Assembly (NCBI GenBank): GCA_900450595.1
Contig: UGGS01000001.1
Location: 1,488,001 to 1,552,000 of the forward strand
DNA length: 64,000 nucleotides
Source: [Flavobacterium] thermophilum
GTDB lineage: Bacteria; Bacillota; Bacilli; Bacillales; Anoxybacillaceae
Direction: 5' to 3'
In this document: positions 16,799-26,400 of the stretch, piece after piece
Numbering within the stretch: the stretch's first letter is position 1
How the letters are laid out: the number at the start of each line of letters is the position of its first letter
Made by a program: the position numbers and the translations under genes
Notes under the pieces: model-generated
What the model saw: only the letters and a program-made list of their open reading frames with translations
Databases searched by the model: none
Told to the model about the DNA's origin: nothing

Positions 16799-18411
16799 GT
16801 AACTATTCACCCCAGTGCTAGTGTATAAAAAAGCCCAGCACAAATAGGGCATTTCGGTCATAGAAAATGCCCTAGGTAGCGGAAAGAACTCGATCGATCG
16901 TTTCGCCTGCCAACAGAAGACATAACGAATCCCACACGTTTTTTTCGTGTTTCGTCAGTGTGGAAACGATGCTTCTTGCGATGCAAAACGACTGCGCGAA
17001 TGTTTCTTCGCGGAACGTACCCGAAATGTTCTCTTTGACTTTGACCATACGAAGATCGCGTTCGGCTTGGTTGTTGTCAAAGGGAACGTGAGCTTCGCGT
17101 AAGAAACGTAGCGCTTCTTCCTTTCGTTTCTGAAGCCGTCGAACAAAAGCGAGTGCTTTTTTCGGAAGAGGCGTCATCGTTTCTAATCGGTGCTGTGCTT
17201 TCGCTAGGATGCGATCATACACTCGTTCCCACCGTTTCGCTTCTTTTTCGGAAAGTGCACCGTGATGAGCTTCGACGGCCTGTTTGGCGGCTAACAGAAA
17301 CGTGGTCATGCGCGATGCCCATGTATGCCCTTGTTCGATGAAACCCTTCAATTCACGCAAATGATGGGCGTGACAAAGGGCATGGGTGGCTTGCGTGTAT
17401 TTTGGATACGTACCGAACCCATCGTGCATCATCGTTCCTTGATATCGGGGAAGAATCCCGATGTCATCGGTCGCTTTTTTTCCACGAGAAGCGTGAGGAG
17501 CCAAGTACGTATATTTCGATGTGCACGCGACATGCACCCATGCGAGTTTCCCCTTGATGCGCAAACTCGTTTCATCGACATGCAGGATGTTGGATTCAAG
17601 TAAGGCGTCTTCGATGACGTCCATATTTGATTCCAGCGCTTCGCGTCCTCGTTTCACCATATTGGCAAGAGTTCCCGTACTAATCGAGTGTTGATATAAC
17701 GCTTCGATTGTATCACTTAAACGCTTGTACGGGATCAATTGGATATGATGTAAATAAACAACGAGCGCCGTGAGCCGTGGACCGTATTGCACATGATTCG
17801 TGACGTGGGATGGGAATTCGGCTTGTTGCACGCATCGACAATGTGGACACGATTTCACTTCACGTTCATGTTGTGTCACCTCGATCGCCGCAGGAGGGAC
17901 ATCAAACACTTGACGGATATCGACTTTGAACGGTTTGACTTCACGCAAAGAAGCTCCACATCCTTGACACGTATGCACACGGTGGACGACACGATGATGT
18001 GGATGTTCCACTTGACGGAGCGTCTTCCCCTCATGTCCCTCTTGCCCACCAGGCTTTTTGCCAGACGGCTCGCGGGAGGAACGCTTTTTCTCAAAACGGT
18101 CAGAAGATGGGGGCAAATGGCTATTGGAGCTGTTTTTTTTCGTGCGTGCTTCCAGCTCTTGAACACGGTACTTCAGTTGTTCATTTTCTTTGCGTAGCTG
18201 TTTGTTTTCGTGACGCAAATGTTCATTTTCTTGAATGAGTTGATGAATGAGCTGTTTTTGTTGTTGAACTTTGCCGATTAAGCTCTCAACTGTAAATACA
18301 GCTTGTTGTACCGTCAACATGCGATTCACCTCCTTGTCTATCAATATTCACATCATAGACAAGGAAAGAAGAAAATATTCAGCTCACTTTATGATGTGGC
18401 TGAATAGTTAC
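16799..18411 (-). mobile_element. ISBst12-like IS66-family element, copy 2
   Basis: 1613 bp with the same inverted repeats as copy 1, flanked by the 8-bp repeat TTTATTTT (16791-16798 and 18412-18419). It is inserted between the oppC-like stop and the mauE-like start. Same orientation as copy 1, only 99 bases away. Confidence 0.93.
16872..18320 (-). CDS. IS66-family (ISBst12-like) transposase, copy 2
   Basis: A 482-residue intact transposase, the close homologue of the ORF in copy 1. It has the same zinc-finger-like segment and DDE residues (LHVDETSLRI, HDGFGTYP, PFDNNQAERDLRMV). The coiled coil differs (HQLIQENEHLRHENKQLR replaces the copy 1 heptads) and substitutions are scattered, so the two copies are not a fresh tandem duplication and probably arrived separately. 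The start at 18320 follows AAGGAGGTGA. Confidence 0.93.
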   Translation of the reverse strand: MLTVQQAVFTVESLIGKVQQQKQLIHQLIQENEHLRHENKQLRKENEQLKYRVQELEARTKKNSSNSHLPPSSDRFEKKRSSREPSGKKPGGQEGHEGKTLRQVEHPHHRVVHRVHTCQGCGASLREVKPFKVDIRQVFDVPPAAIEVTQHEREVKSCPHCRCVQQAEFPSHVTNHVQYGPRLTALVVYLHHIQLIPYKRLSDTIEALYQHSISTGTLANMVKRGREALESNMDVIEDALLESNILHVDETSLRIKGKLAWVHVACTSKYTYLAPHASRGKKATDDIGILPRYQGTMMHDGFGTYPKYTQATHALCHAHHLRELKGFIEQGHTWASRMTTFLLAAKQAVEAHHGALSEKEAKRWERVYDRILAKAQHRLETMTPLPKKALAFVRRLQKRKEEALRFLREAHVPFDNNQAERDLRMVKVKENISGTFREETFAQSFCIARSIVSTLTKHEKNVWDSLCLLLAGETIDRVLSAT

Positions 18412-18418
18412 TTTATTT

Positions 18419-19348
18419 TTAATTTTTTACACTTCTTTTCAATATGAATGCTCTTTTTAAGCCATTTAGTATAAATTGAGATGATATAATTGTTAAAGAA
18501 AAAAATACAATTGGTATAAGTGGGATCCAAGGGGTAATGCTTATTACTTGATAGCTGTCACCAATGAGTCCTGACCATTCATAGGAAATCGTTTTCGGAG
18601 GATCCATCTGCATATAGTCGACATAGGTGCCTCCAAAAAACAATTGCAGCACCCCTAGATGAGCCATCACCATTAATACTTGGATAAATTGCTGAATGGA
18701 CAGCAGCACCCAATTTTCCAAAACATGCGGAAGCACATGCACTTTGAAAATATGCCATTTGGAACCGCCTAATATTTTAGCAGCTTGGACAAACTCTTCC
18801 CTATACACTCTCCGTATATCATTGGCAATATAAAATGACAGCGTTGGAAGAGCAAGAACCGTCAAAACAAATACTTCAAATACGGCCCGTTTCCAAAAAG
18901 GATGCGGAAACCCGTCGATCGGCATCCACAGCACATTGACTAAAATAAAGTAAGCGATTAACGTTAATGGAACGACAGTAAAACTATCAAAAAAGTTTTC
19001 TAGTTTTGGAATCCATTTTTTGCAGTATACTCCTAACGTTCCCCCGATAATAATGGACAAAGCCATGCGCAACATTGTGATGAGCAAAGCGATTCCTATA
19101 GTAAATTTTGCTCCTTGTATAATAATATGAAGCATGTCATATCCATTGCGATCAGTCCCTAATGGAAAACGAAGAGAAGGAGCAAAAGGAGGAGTGCCGA
19201 TGACATTACCGTTTTTATCAAAAAGAATTGGAACTTGTCGAATGTTCCCATCATTGATCATGCTGTTTAACAAACTTAATAGGAGCAATATGCTGATAAA
19301 AAGGAACCCCAGCATAAATAACTTGTCCCGGATCAATATACGAATCAA
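18419..19348 (-). CDS. OppC-like ABC transporter permease
   Basis: A 309-residue permease with the first transmembrane segment near the N-terminus, a large extracellular loop containing FPLGTDRNGYDML (OppC/DppC signature), and the cytoplasmic EAA loop FVQAAKILGGSKWHIFKVHVLPH before the last helices. The TTG start at 19348 lies one base after the upstream gene's stop and has GGGGAG at a suitable distance. It is AT-rich relative to the chromosome. It forms an operon with the OppB-like gene upstream and the mauE-like gene downstream. No ATPase or binding protein is present, so the system is incomplete here. Confidence 0.8.
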   Translation of the reverse strand: MIRILIRDKLFMLGFLFISILLLLSLLNSMINDGNIRQVPILFDKNGNVIGTPPFAPSLRFPLGTDRNGYDMLHIIIQGAKFTIGIALLITMLRMALSIIIGGTLGVYCKKWIPKLENFFDSFTVVPLTLIAYFILVNVLWMPIDGFPHPFWKRAVFEVFVLTVLALPTLSFYIANDIRRVYREEFVQAAKILGGSKWHIFKVHVLPHVLENWVLLSIQQFIQVLMVMAHLGVLQLFFGGTYVDYMQMDPPKTISYEWSGLIGDSYQVISITPWIPLIPIVFFSLTIISSQFILNGLKRAFILKRSVKN

Positions 19349-19349
19349 G

Positions 19350-20207
19350 CTACTTCTCCCCTTTCCACATCTGTGGAAGAAATAAATAAGAGATTTTATA
19401 AAATAAAAAGACAGGGATATATAATAATAACACCCCGAGCGCAAACACTTCCGGAGTATGATATTCAAGCAAAAAAGCAGTAATGCCGCTCACATTAAAT
19501 ACATACTCGATCATAATCAAGTTCGAAAGCATAAACCAAATCATTGTTTTCGAATAATAAAGCAATCCTAGCGCTACGTTCCGCAGCACATGCTTATTCA
19601 AAATATAGAAAAAAGACAGCCCTTTCGAAAAAGCGTATTCTACATATGGTTTGCGAAGTTCGTTTTCATATTGCTGCAAAAGCAGCTTTGCAAACAACAG
19701 AGAAATCGGAATACTCAGACAAGTAATGGGCAAAAAAAGGCTTCTTTCCTCTCCTACGGAAGCAAGCTGAAAGATGAGCCAGCCGGTCTTTTTAAATATT
19801 GCAATTACGATTAACTGAAAGGTCACGATAATCAGCAGATCGGGCAAGGATTCAAAAAAAGCCAATATCATTTTGATTCGCTCCATATGGCTCCGAAAGA
19901 AAAGAAGCGTGATATACGTTATCACCCATGCTAATATTAGTGCTACCACGATTGCCAATCCGCATAATAGAAGCGACTCCCGATAATGAATAAGAATTTG
20001 CGGGAATACTTTTCTATTCATTCCATATTCGATACTCAGTGGATGAATAAGCTTCATGATGATGTATCCTAATGTTTTTACATATTCCTTTACATTGATC
20101 GAAATATTATGAAATAAGCTGGGAAAACCGCTGACCATCACTACTCCTAGGATTGCAAATAAGCATTCTAATATTATTCCAGCAATGAATTTCATCATTC
20201 TTATCAA
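19350..20207 (-). CDS. OppB-like ABC transporter permease
   Basis: A 285-residue membrane protein with about six hydrophobic segments. The EAA-type loop reads YVEYAFSKGLSFFYILNKHVLRN, characteristic of oligopeptide/nickel permeases of the OppB class. TTG at 20207 is chosen as start because GGAGG lies eight bases upstream; an ATG three codons later is possible. Its 5' region is cut by an IS whose 7-bp target duplication TAATAAA lies just before the ribosome binding site, so the native promoter is separated by 1.37 kb. Substrate unknown; peptide transport is a family inference. Confidence 0.75.
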   Translation of the reverse strand: MIRMMKFIAGIILECLFAILGVVMVSGFPSLFHNISINVKEYVKTLGYIIMKLIHPLSIEYGMNRKVFPQILIHYRESLLLCGLAIVVALILAWVITYITLLFFRSHMERIKMILAFFESLPDLLIIVTFQLIVIAIFKKTGWLIFQLASVGEERSLFLPITCLSIPISLLFAKLLLQQYENELRKPYVEYAFSKGLSFFYILNKHVLRNVALGLLYYSKTMIWFMLSNLIMIEYVFNVSGITAFLLEYHTPEVFALGVLLLYIPVFLFYKISYLFLPQMWKGEK

Positions 20208-20230
20208 TAACGTTCCTCCTTTCTAATAAA

Positions 20231-21601
20231 CTGTAGATGAGCATTTTTCATTACAATAATTTCCATGGTTAGAGAGACAAACAGGGTACCCCTTACGCGA
20301 TACGGAGCTGTTTTTTGATCACATCAATGGGAATATCTTGCTTTGCAGCGTCATAAATGAACTCGACGACGCTGTGGTCTTTCCGCGACCGAAGAAGCTC
20401 CAGCCCGGTGGAGAGGTTTTGTCGGGATTCGGCGATGCTGTACACACAGGCCAACAGCACCACCGCCCAATACCGTTTCACCGCCCGAATGTGGCGAACG
20501 CGGTATCCATCCAGCTTCAGTTGATCTTTCGCCTGCCGGAAAAAGCACTCGATCGTCCAGCGCTGGGCGTAGTAACGCAAGATGTCTTCGTCCCCGAGTT
20601 CCCGGTCGGTGCTCAAGATGCAATGAAGATGTTCCGGCGTCAGCGGCTGATCCGCCTTCCAAGCCAGCAGCACCACCGCGTCATCGAGGCCATGGATGGC
20701 CCCCTCATAGCGATACACGCGATAACGCTCCTGCCCCACCGTGACGAGGCGGGTGTCTTTGGACTCGATATAGCGGGCAAACTGCTTGGCTTGGATGGCG
20801 ATGCCTTTCGGGTAGAGAATCCGGTTCGTCTTGAGCATCGCGATGACATGGAATCCCTGTTTCAGACAGGCTTCGATGAGCTTCTTGGACGGATACCACG
20901 AATCCATGAGCACATACACCGGCTGAGCCCGCTTCACCTTGAGCGAGGAAAGCATCTCGATCGCCAGGTCGATCTTGCTTTTTCCCGCTTTCTTGTCATA
21001 CAGGCGGAACGCAAATGGGAACGCCTGCGTGAAGGTGTGCACCATCAGCCAAACGAGCGAATGCCCCCAGACCGATTGATGATCTTTATGCGAGTAGTGC
21101 CAGTCGCACCCTTGAATGGCGTGCACAGCCCGTGACGAAGGCTTTGTTTTTTGGCAAATCGTATCATCAATCGAAACAAAAAGGGGTTGATTCTTCCGTT
21201 TGGCCAGTCGTTCGACCTGGGAAAGGATCCACTCTTGAAGCTTCCCAAGCAGCCTTTCCTCGTTCCAAGGGCTTTTCGTGAAAAAGTGACTGAGCGTCGT
21301 TCGATGATTCGGATGAAAGCTCCAGTAATGAATATCAGTCAATGTTCCCGAGAATCCCTTGGTGGTCAAGGCATCGACAATATGAATGAGATGCTTGATG
21401 ACCGGTTTGGAAAGCTGCAGCGTCAACCCCAGCGTGAAGAAAAACTTGTGGATTCCTTGGTGATGTGCTAATCTATTCATGAGACATGAACCTCCTTGTG
21501 TGAATGGGTTTTGAACACATCTATTTTACCCAAGGAGTCCGGTTCATGTCTCCTTTTTTGTTTAGTTGTCAATTTATGTCAGTGAATTTGCTCATCTACA
21601 G
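20231..21601 (-). mobile_element. IS4/IS701-like insertion sequence, copy 2
   Basis: 1371 bp with the CTGTAGATGAGCA terminal repeats and a 7-bp target duplication TAATAAA (20224-20230 and 21602-21608). It lacks the 170-bp segment found in copies 1 and 3: its leader runs straight from CTCC through six T into GTTTAG. Confidence 0.92.
20293..21480 (-). CDS. DDE transposase, IS4/IS701-like (copy 2)
   Basis: A 395-residue transposase almost identical to copies 1 and 3, with the same catalytic motifs (SIDDTICQK, LMDSWYPSKK, WTIECFFRQAK). It differs from both in PLTPEHL. This copy has clean ends and a target duplication, so it marks a simple transposition event upstream of the oppB-like gene. The start codon lies in the conserved hairpin. 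Confidence 0.92.
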   Translation of the reverse strand: MNRLAHHQGIHKFFFTLGLTLQLSKPVIKHLIHIVDALTTKGFSGTLTDIHYWSFHPNHRTTLSHFFTKSPWNEERLLGKLQEWILSQVERLAKRKNQPLFVSIDDTICQKTKPSSRAVHAIQGCDWHYSHKDHQSVWGHSLVWLMVHTFTQAFPFAFRLYDKKAGKSKIDLAIEMLSSLKVKRAQPVYVLMDSWYPSKKLIEACLKQGFHVIAMLKTNRILYPKGIAIQAKQFARYIESKDTRLVTVGQERYRVYRYEGAIHGLDDAVVLLAWKADQPLTPEHLHCILSTDRELGDEDILRYYAQRWTIECFFRQAKDQLKLDGYRVRHIRAVKRYWAVVLLACVYSIAESRQNLSTGLELLRSRKDHSVVEFIYDAAKQDIPIDVIKKQLRIA

Positions 21602-21701
21602 TAATAAATTAATTTTGTAACATAATAAAAAATTGGCTGTATTATTAATTTTCTATTTTTCTACAAATATTTATTCATTTTTAATCCTGATCCCTCTATT
21701 T

Positions 21702-22110
21702 TCTAGATATTCGCCACGAAATGTACTTGACAATCAGATTTTTTTGAATCGTGGCACAAAAAACGTAATTTCCTGTATGGTAAAGATGACCTAAACATTA
21801 ACCAGGGAGGAAATTTCATTTGCAATCCCAGTTTATCAAATATTTTGGCTCTTCACCACAAGTTGTACTTGATCATTTAAGGTAGGTGTGCATAGAGGGT
21901 ACAAAAAATGCGAATTTTCCTGTATGGTAAAGGTGACCAAACCAAACCATGGAGGGAAATTCGCATGTACTCTCAGTTTATCAAAGAACTCATCGATTGA
22001 CCAGATGTTTTGATTCAAAGAGTCAGTCAAGACTTTGTGGAGAACATTTTTTCGGTTCACTACGGGCGTTGTCAATCACTAGTTAGCGAACCATTTTCAG
22101 GAATTCATAT
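21702..22110 (+). pseudogene. Tandem decayed 5' ends of ISL3-like elements
   Basis: Two homologous segments lie head to tail. Each has an ISL3-like terminus with CCACGAAATGTACTTGACAA or CACCACAAGTTGTACTTGA, then TCCTGTATGGTAAAG, a GGAGG site and a short N-terminal frame (QSQFIKYFGSSPQVVLDH, then MYSQFIKELID with a stop after it). The second begins inside the first at about 21849. No complete transposase remains. The 21609-21701 stretch before it is plain AT-rich DNA. Confidence 0.6.
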
Positions 22111-22123
22111 CGTAAGCGCTTTC

Positions 22124-23599
22124 GGACTCTCATCCCTCATCTTGAGGCGATGATACGATATTCCATTTTTTTACACCCAACCACCATCCCGGAGCGCCGA
22201 CAACGCTTGATGGATCGGCGTCCCGGATGACCGCTGCAGACACGGTAGATTCTGACGCACCACATCTGCCCATAACCGTCCGGCCTTCCGTTTGGCCTGT
22301 TCGATCCGCTTGGACTTTGTTGAGGCCGAGGCTGCCGTTCGGGTCTCTTCTTCCTCCACCAACTGCCCATTTCTCCGCCAAATCCCGTCGATTCGGGCTG
22401 CCATCGCCCTCAGAAACGCCCGAAGCCCTTGGTCTTTCCAGCTGCGGCGGGATTTCACCCGATGCGCAAACCGGCTCATCACGCTCTCGGCGTGGCCCAT
22501 CGGACGCATGCCGGTCGTCTCCACCCCTTGCTCCGACAGCCACTCCCGATAGTCCCGGATGCATCCCGGCATCGACTCGATCCGGCGAATCAAGGCGGCC
22601 AGCTGTTGTTCTTTGCCTTCGTCCTCCAACGTGCCGACCGCGCTGTTCAGCTCGACCAAAAGTCCTTCTTCGTCTTGTTTCGCCAGCTTCTTCCGCACCT
22701 CCCGCCAACGCGGATGGCCGGACAGACACTGACGCAGCTCCCGCGCCACATGAAATCGATCCAGCTGAAAGCACGCCCGCTTCCCAAAATACTCCCGGCA
22801 GGCTGTGATCCACGACGCCGCGTCGCCGTTGATGATCAAAAGGTCCCGGCACGGGTCATAGGCATATTCGTTCATCAGCCACTCTTCGAACCGTTCCCAC
22901 ACGTCTCCCTCCCCTTCATGGAGGTAGTGGCGCCGGTTCACGAGCTCGAGCTGCGAACCGTTTCGTTTCCATCCCTCGTGAACCGCCAGGATTTTCTCTT
23001 CTTTCGCCCGTTTCCCTTTCCCCTGGCGGGAAATGAACAGCCCATCCGCCTCCACAAACAGCACTCGGCCGTGCCGTTGGGAAACAGGGTGGTGCAGCGA
23101 GACAGGGGCCTCCAGCACCAGTTGGCGAATCGCCTCGTGGCTTAGGACCGCATACCCCACGATCGACTCCAACGTACGGGCTGCTTTGCGGTAGGAAGAG
23201 CACTCTACGGCCAACTCGACCGCCGTTTCCTCGAGGCAAGGGCTGATCGACTGCGCTCCATCAAAGCCCAGTTCGGCATCCAGCAAGAAGGTATACGCCC
23301 CCGCCTGCCGATCATAGTAGTAGTTCCGTCGAAACGTCACTTCTCCAAACAGCGTTTGGATCGTGGTCGGCCGTTTGTCTTTCAGCTGATACCGGCGCTT
23401 GTCCCGCGCTTCCGCCAGTTGTTGATCGATCTCCTCCAAAAGGGCCGCCAACAAGACAGCGAACACCTTTTGAAGAGTTCTGACTAATTGTTCCTCCAGC
23501 TCTTTTAATAAAGGCCATTCTGTGGTAAGATGTTTCATGGACTCTCTCCCTCCTGTTTTATGGATGTTGGTCATCACCATCATAGCAGGGAGAGAGTCC
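22124..23599 (-). mobile_element. ISLre2-family insertion sequence
   Basis: Imperfect inverted repeats begin GGACTCTCATCCCTCAT (left) and, read inward from the right end, GGACTCTCTCCCTGCTATGA. It encloses a single transposase ORF, length about 1.48 kb. No clear target duplication was found. It sits between ISL3 relics and a 5'-truncated ISL3 transposase. Confidence 0.75.
22171..23538 (-). CDS. ISLre2-family (UPF0236) transposase
   Basis: A 455-residue transposase. Recognisable ISLre2 features are TLFGEVTFRRNYYYD near residue 65, the central FVEADGLFISRQGKG block, LLIINGDAASWITACREYFG, then FQLDRFHVARELRQ, and the C-terminal GHAESVMSRFAHRVKSRRSW. These are conserved in UPF0236 proteins of Firmicutes. 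The start at 23538 follows GGAGGGAGAGAG. It appears intact. Confidence 0.88.
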   Translation of the reverse strand: MKHLTTEWPLLKELEEQLVRTLQKVFAVLLAALLEEIDQQLAEARDKRRYQLKDKRPTTIQTLFGEVTFRRNYYYDRQAGAYTFLLDAELGFDGAQSISPCLEETAVELAVECSSYRKAARTLESIVGYAVLSHEAIRQLVLEAPVSLHHPVSQRHGRVLFVEADGLFISRQGKGKRAKEEKILAVHEGWKRNGSQLELVNRRHYLHEGEGDVWERFEEWLMNEYAYDPCRDLLIINGDAASWITACREYFGKRACFQLDRFHVARELRQCLSGHPRWREVRKKLAKQDEEGLLVELNSAVGTLEDEGKEQQLAALIRRIESMPGCIRDYREWLSEQGVETTGMRPMGHAESVMSRFAHRVKSRRSWKDQGLRAFLRAMAARIDGIWRRNGQLVEEEETRTAASASTKSKRIEQAKRKAGRLWADVVRQNLPCLQRSSGTPIHQALSALRDGGWV

Positions 23600-23643
23600 T
23601 TTTTGCACGACATTTGCTTTTTCTACCGCGCTTCGCTTGGTGG

Positions 23644-23688
23644 CCCCGACGAGCGTCGCGAACAAAAGTTCGCAACCCTCGTCGGGGA
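23644..23688. repeat. Strong two-part hairpin
   Basis: CCCCGACGAG/CTCGTCGGGG (10 bp perfect) encloses GCGAAC-AAAA-GTTCGC (6 bp perfect) across a 4x4 internal loop. It lies between the ISLre2 right end and the truncated ISL3 transposase; function unknown. Confidence 0.6.
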
Positions 23689-23699
23689 ATCATTCCTGA

Positions 23700-24856
23700 A
23701 TGTCACCCACAAATATTTTACTCACACGATTCAAAAGGTGCGAAAAGAAGGGGAACGTTGGATTTTCGAACTTTCTCTACCCGAACAATGCCCGTTATGT
23801 CCTGTCTGCTTGAAGCGCACGATCAAAATGACAGACAAAAAGAAGCAATGGATGCATGGCTATGCTCAGCGAATCGGAATTTTTTGGATCGAACTTCCTG
23901 TCGAGCGCAGACGTTGTAGCACGTGTGGCGTGACGTTCAGCACGTCGTATCCAGCCATCTCTCCTCGAAGTGTGGCGACGGATGCTTTTCAGCGATGGGT
24001 CGCGCAATCTTGCATCGGAACATCCATTCAGGCGGTGGCTCGTATGCTCAAGCTTCCTTACACGACCGTTGAACGATGGTTTTATACCCATGCCCCTTCC
24101 TTCCTATCGAATGACGTCCAACCAAAGGCGGTTTGTGTCGATGAGTTTGCGTTTCGAAAAGGGCACGACTATGGAGTGGCGATCATGGATGCCGAAACGG
24201 GAGAAGTGTATGCCATGGAAGCAGGAAAGAACGAGGAAGCCATTGGGCGTGCATTGGCTCATGTGTCTCGTTCCGTTCAGTATGTCGTGAGTGACTTGGC
24301 TCCAGCGATGAAAAAAGCGATTCAACGGGTTTGCCCAGAGGCGACACATGTCGTCGACTATTTCCATGTCATTCAGCTGTTTACCGATGCTTTAGAACGT
24401 TGTCGCAAATATTTGGGCAAAGGAGGCAAGAAACACGGAAATGTTCGTTACGTTTGCCGTTTATTGAGCCAATGCCCAGAGAAATTGACGGAGGAAGAAC
24501 GTCAAATCATACGAGAATGGTGTAATGAAAGCGATTACTTAAAGTCTGTTTACCAATCGCTCCAACATGTTCGCTATGTGTTCAAAAGCAAAGATGAGCA
24601 ACAGGCGAAACGACGCTTGAAGGCTTGGATTCATCGGTATTTGTTTTGTCCTTGTTCCGTTGTTCGTGCCATCGCAAAATCACTCGTCAAACGAACAGAC
24701 GAAATGATATCGTGCATTTTATCCCATTATTCGAATGGGAAGATGGAGGGAACGAATAACAAGATCAAGCTGATGAAACGTCGGGGATACGGATACCGAA
24801 ATATCCAGCGTTTTGCACTGCGGGTTCGGCTGGAAACAGCTAACATACTTTCATGA
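23700..24856 (+). pseudogene. ISL3-family transposase, 5'-truncated
   Basis: The homologous part starts around 23700 (NVTHKYFTHTIQKVRKEGER) and runs to a normal C-terminus. It contains the N-terminal zinc motifs CPLCPVC and CSTCGVTF, an HTH segment, and DDE acids in VCVDEFAFRKGHDYG, VVSDLAPAMK and HYSNGKMEGTNNKIKLMKRR. No proper start codon precedes it: the open frame extends back into the neighbouring ISLre2 element. The first 20-30 residues appear lost. A right terminus GGTGATGAACC ends at about 24896. Probably inactive. Confidence 0.8.
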
Positions 24857-24968
24857 CAGGTGCAAGTACATCTTTTGGTGATGAACCATATAAAAGAAAA
24901 ACTAGACTGTAGATGAGCATTTTTCATTACAATAATTTCCATGGTTAGAGAGACAAACAGGGTACCCC

Positions 24969-26156
24969 TTACGCGATACGGAGCTGTTTTTTGATCACAT
25001 CAATGGGAATATCTTGCTTTGCAGCGTCATAAATGAACTCGACGACGCTGTGGTCTTTCCGCGACCGAAGAAGCTCCAGCCCGGTGGAGAGGTTTTGTCG
25101 GGATTCGGCGATGCTGTACACGCAGGCCAACAGCACCACCGCCCAATACCGTTTCACCGCCCGAATGTGGCGAACGCGGTATCCATCCAGCTTCAGTTGA
25201 TCTTTCGCCTGCCGGAAAAAGCACTCGATCGTCCAGCGCTGGGCGTAGTAACGCAAGATGTCTTCGTCCCCGAGTTCCCGGTCGGTGCTCAAGATGCAAT
25301 GAAGATGTTCCGGCGCCATCGGCTGATCCGCCTTCCAAGCCAGCAGCACCACCGCGTCATCGAGGCCATGGATGGCCCCCTCATAGCGATACACGCGATA
25401 ACGCTCCTGCCCCACCGTGACGAGGCGGGTGTCTTTGGACTCGATATAGCGGGCAAACTGCTTGGCTTGGATGGCGATGCCTTTCGGGTAGAGAATCCGG
25501 TTCGTCTTGAGCATCGCGATGACATGGAATCCCTGTTTCAGACAGGCTTCGATGAGCTTTTTGGACGGATACCACGAATCCATGAGCACATACACCGGCT
25601 GAGCCCGCTTCACCTTGAGCGAGGAAAGCATCTCGATCGCCAGGTCGATCTTGCTTTTTCCCGCTTTCTTGTCATACAGGCGGAACGCAAATGGGAACGC
25701 CTGCGTGAAGGTGTGCACCATCAGCCAAACGAGCGAATGCCCCCAGACCGATTGATGATCTTTATGCGAGTAGTGCCAGTCGCACCCTTGAATGGCGTGC
25801 ACAGCCCGTGACGAAGGCTTTGTTTTTTGGCAAATCGTATCATCAATCGAAACAAAAAGGGGTTGATTCTTCCGTTTGGCCAGTCGTTCGACCTGGGAAA
25901 GGATCCACTCTTGAAGCTTCCCAAGCAGCCTTTCCTCGTTCCAAGGGCTTTTCGTGAAAAAGTGACTGAGCGTCGTTCGATGATTCGGATGAAAGCTCCA
26001 GTAATGAATATCAGTCAATGTTCCCGAGAATCCCTTGGTGGTCAAGGCATCGACAATATGAATGAGATGCTTGATGACCGGTTTGGAAAGCTGCAGCGTC
26101 AACCCCAGCGTGAAGAAAAACTTGTGGATTCCTTGGTGATGTGCTAATCTATTCAT
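24969..26156 (-). CDS. DDE transposase, IS4/IS701-like (copy 3)
   Basis: A 395-residue transposase with the same catalytic residues as copies 1 and 2 and an almost identical protein sequence (Val in SRAVHAI, Met-Ala before PEHL). While the coding part is near-identical, the upstream leader is visibly diverged although its hairpin is preserved. This suggests gene conversion or recombination between IS isoforms. Confidence 0.92.
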   Translation of the reverse strand: MNRLAHHQGIHKFFFTLGLTLQLSKPVIKHLIHIVDALTTKGFSGTLTDIHYWSFHPNHRTTLSHFFTKSPWNEERLLGKLQEWILSQVERLAKRKNQPLFVSIDDTICQKTKPSSRAVHAIQGCDWHYSHKDHQSVWGHSLVWLMVHTFTQAFPFAFRLYDKKAGKSKIDLAIEMLSSLKVKRAQPVYVLMDSWYPSKKLIEACLKQGFHVIAMLKTNRILYPKGIAIQAKQFARYIESKDTRLVTVGQERYRVYRYEGAIHGLDDAVVLLAWKADQPMAPEHLHCILSTDRELGDEDILRYYAQRWTIECFFRQAKDQLKLDGYRVRHIRAVKRYWAVVLLACVYSIAESRQNLSTGLELLRSRKDHSVVEFIYDAAKQDIPIDVIKKQLRIA

Positions 26157-26232
26157 GAGACATGAACCTCCTTGTGGATAGTTGGTGGTACATCTATTCT
26201 AACCAAGGAATCGGGTTCATGTCTCCTTTTTT

Positions 26233-26400
26233 CCTGAATCCGTGACAGCAGCTCATCAAAAGCACCGGAAAACGTAATCATATCAAGGGTTTAGCCCAGT
26301 TTCGGATGTTCACTTATTGAGTGAAAAGCAAAAAGTGTGATATTTGTTGATTTATCAAGCTTTCTCAGCAGTTTGAACGCGTTTTTATCACGGATTCAGG
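26233..26400. mobile_element. MITE-like segment nested in IS copy 3 (diverged version)
   Basis: 168 bp with the same terminal repeats CCTGAATCCGTGA/TCACGGATTCAGG and the same T-run site as 14359-14528, but with many internal substitutions. The internal hairpin is TTCACT/AGTGAA, where copy 1 has TTCACC/GGTGAA. Confidence 0.7.

Noticed and set aside
22130..22852. 240-codon frame overlapping the ISLre2 transposase
   Set aside because: Arg/Gly-rich shadow frame of the transposase in GC-rich DNA.
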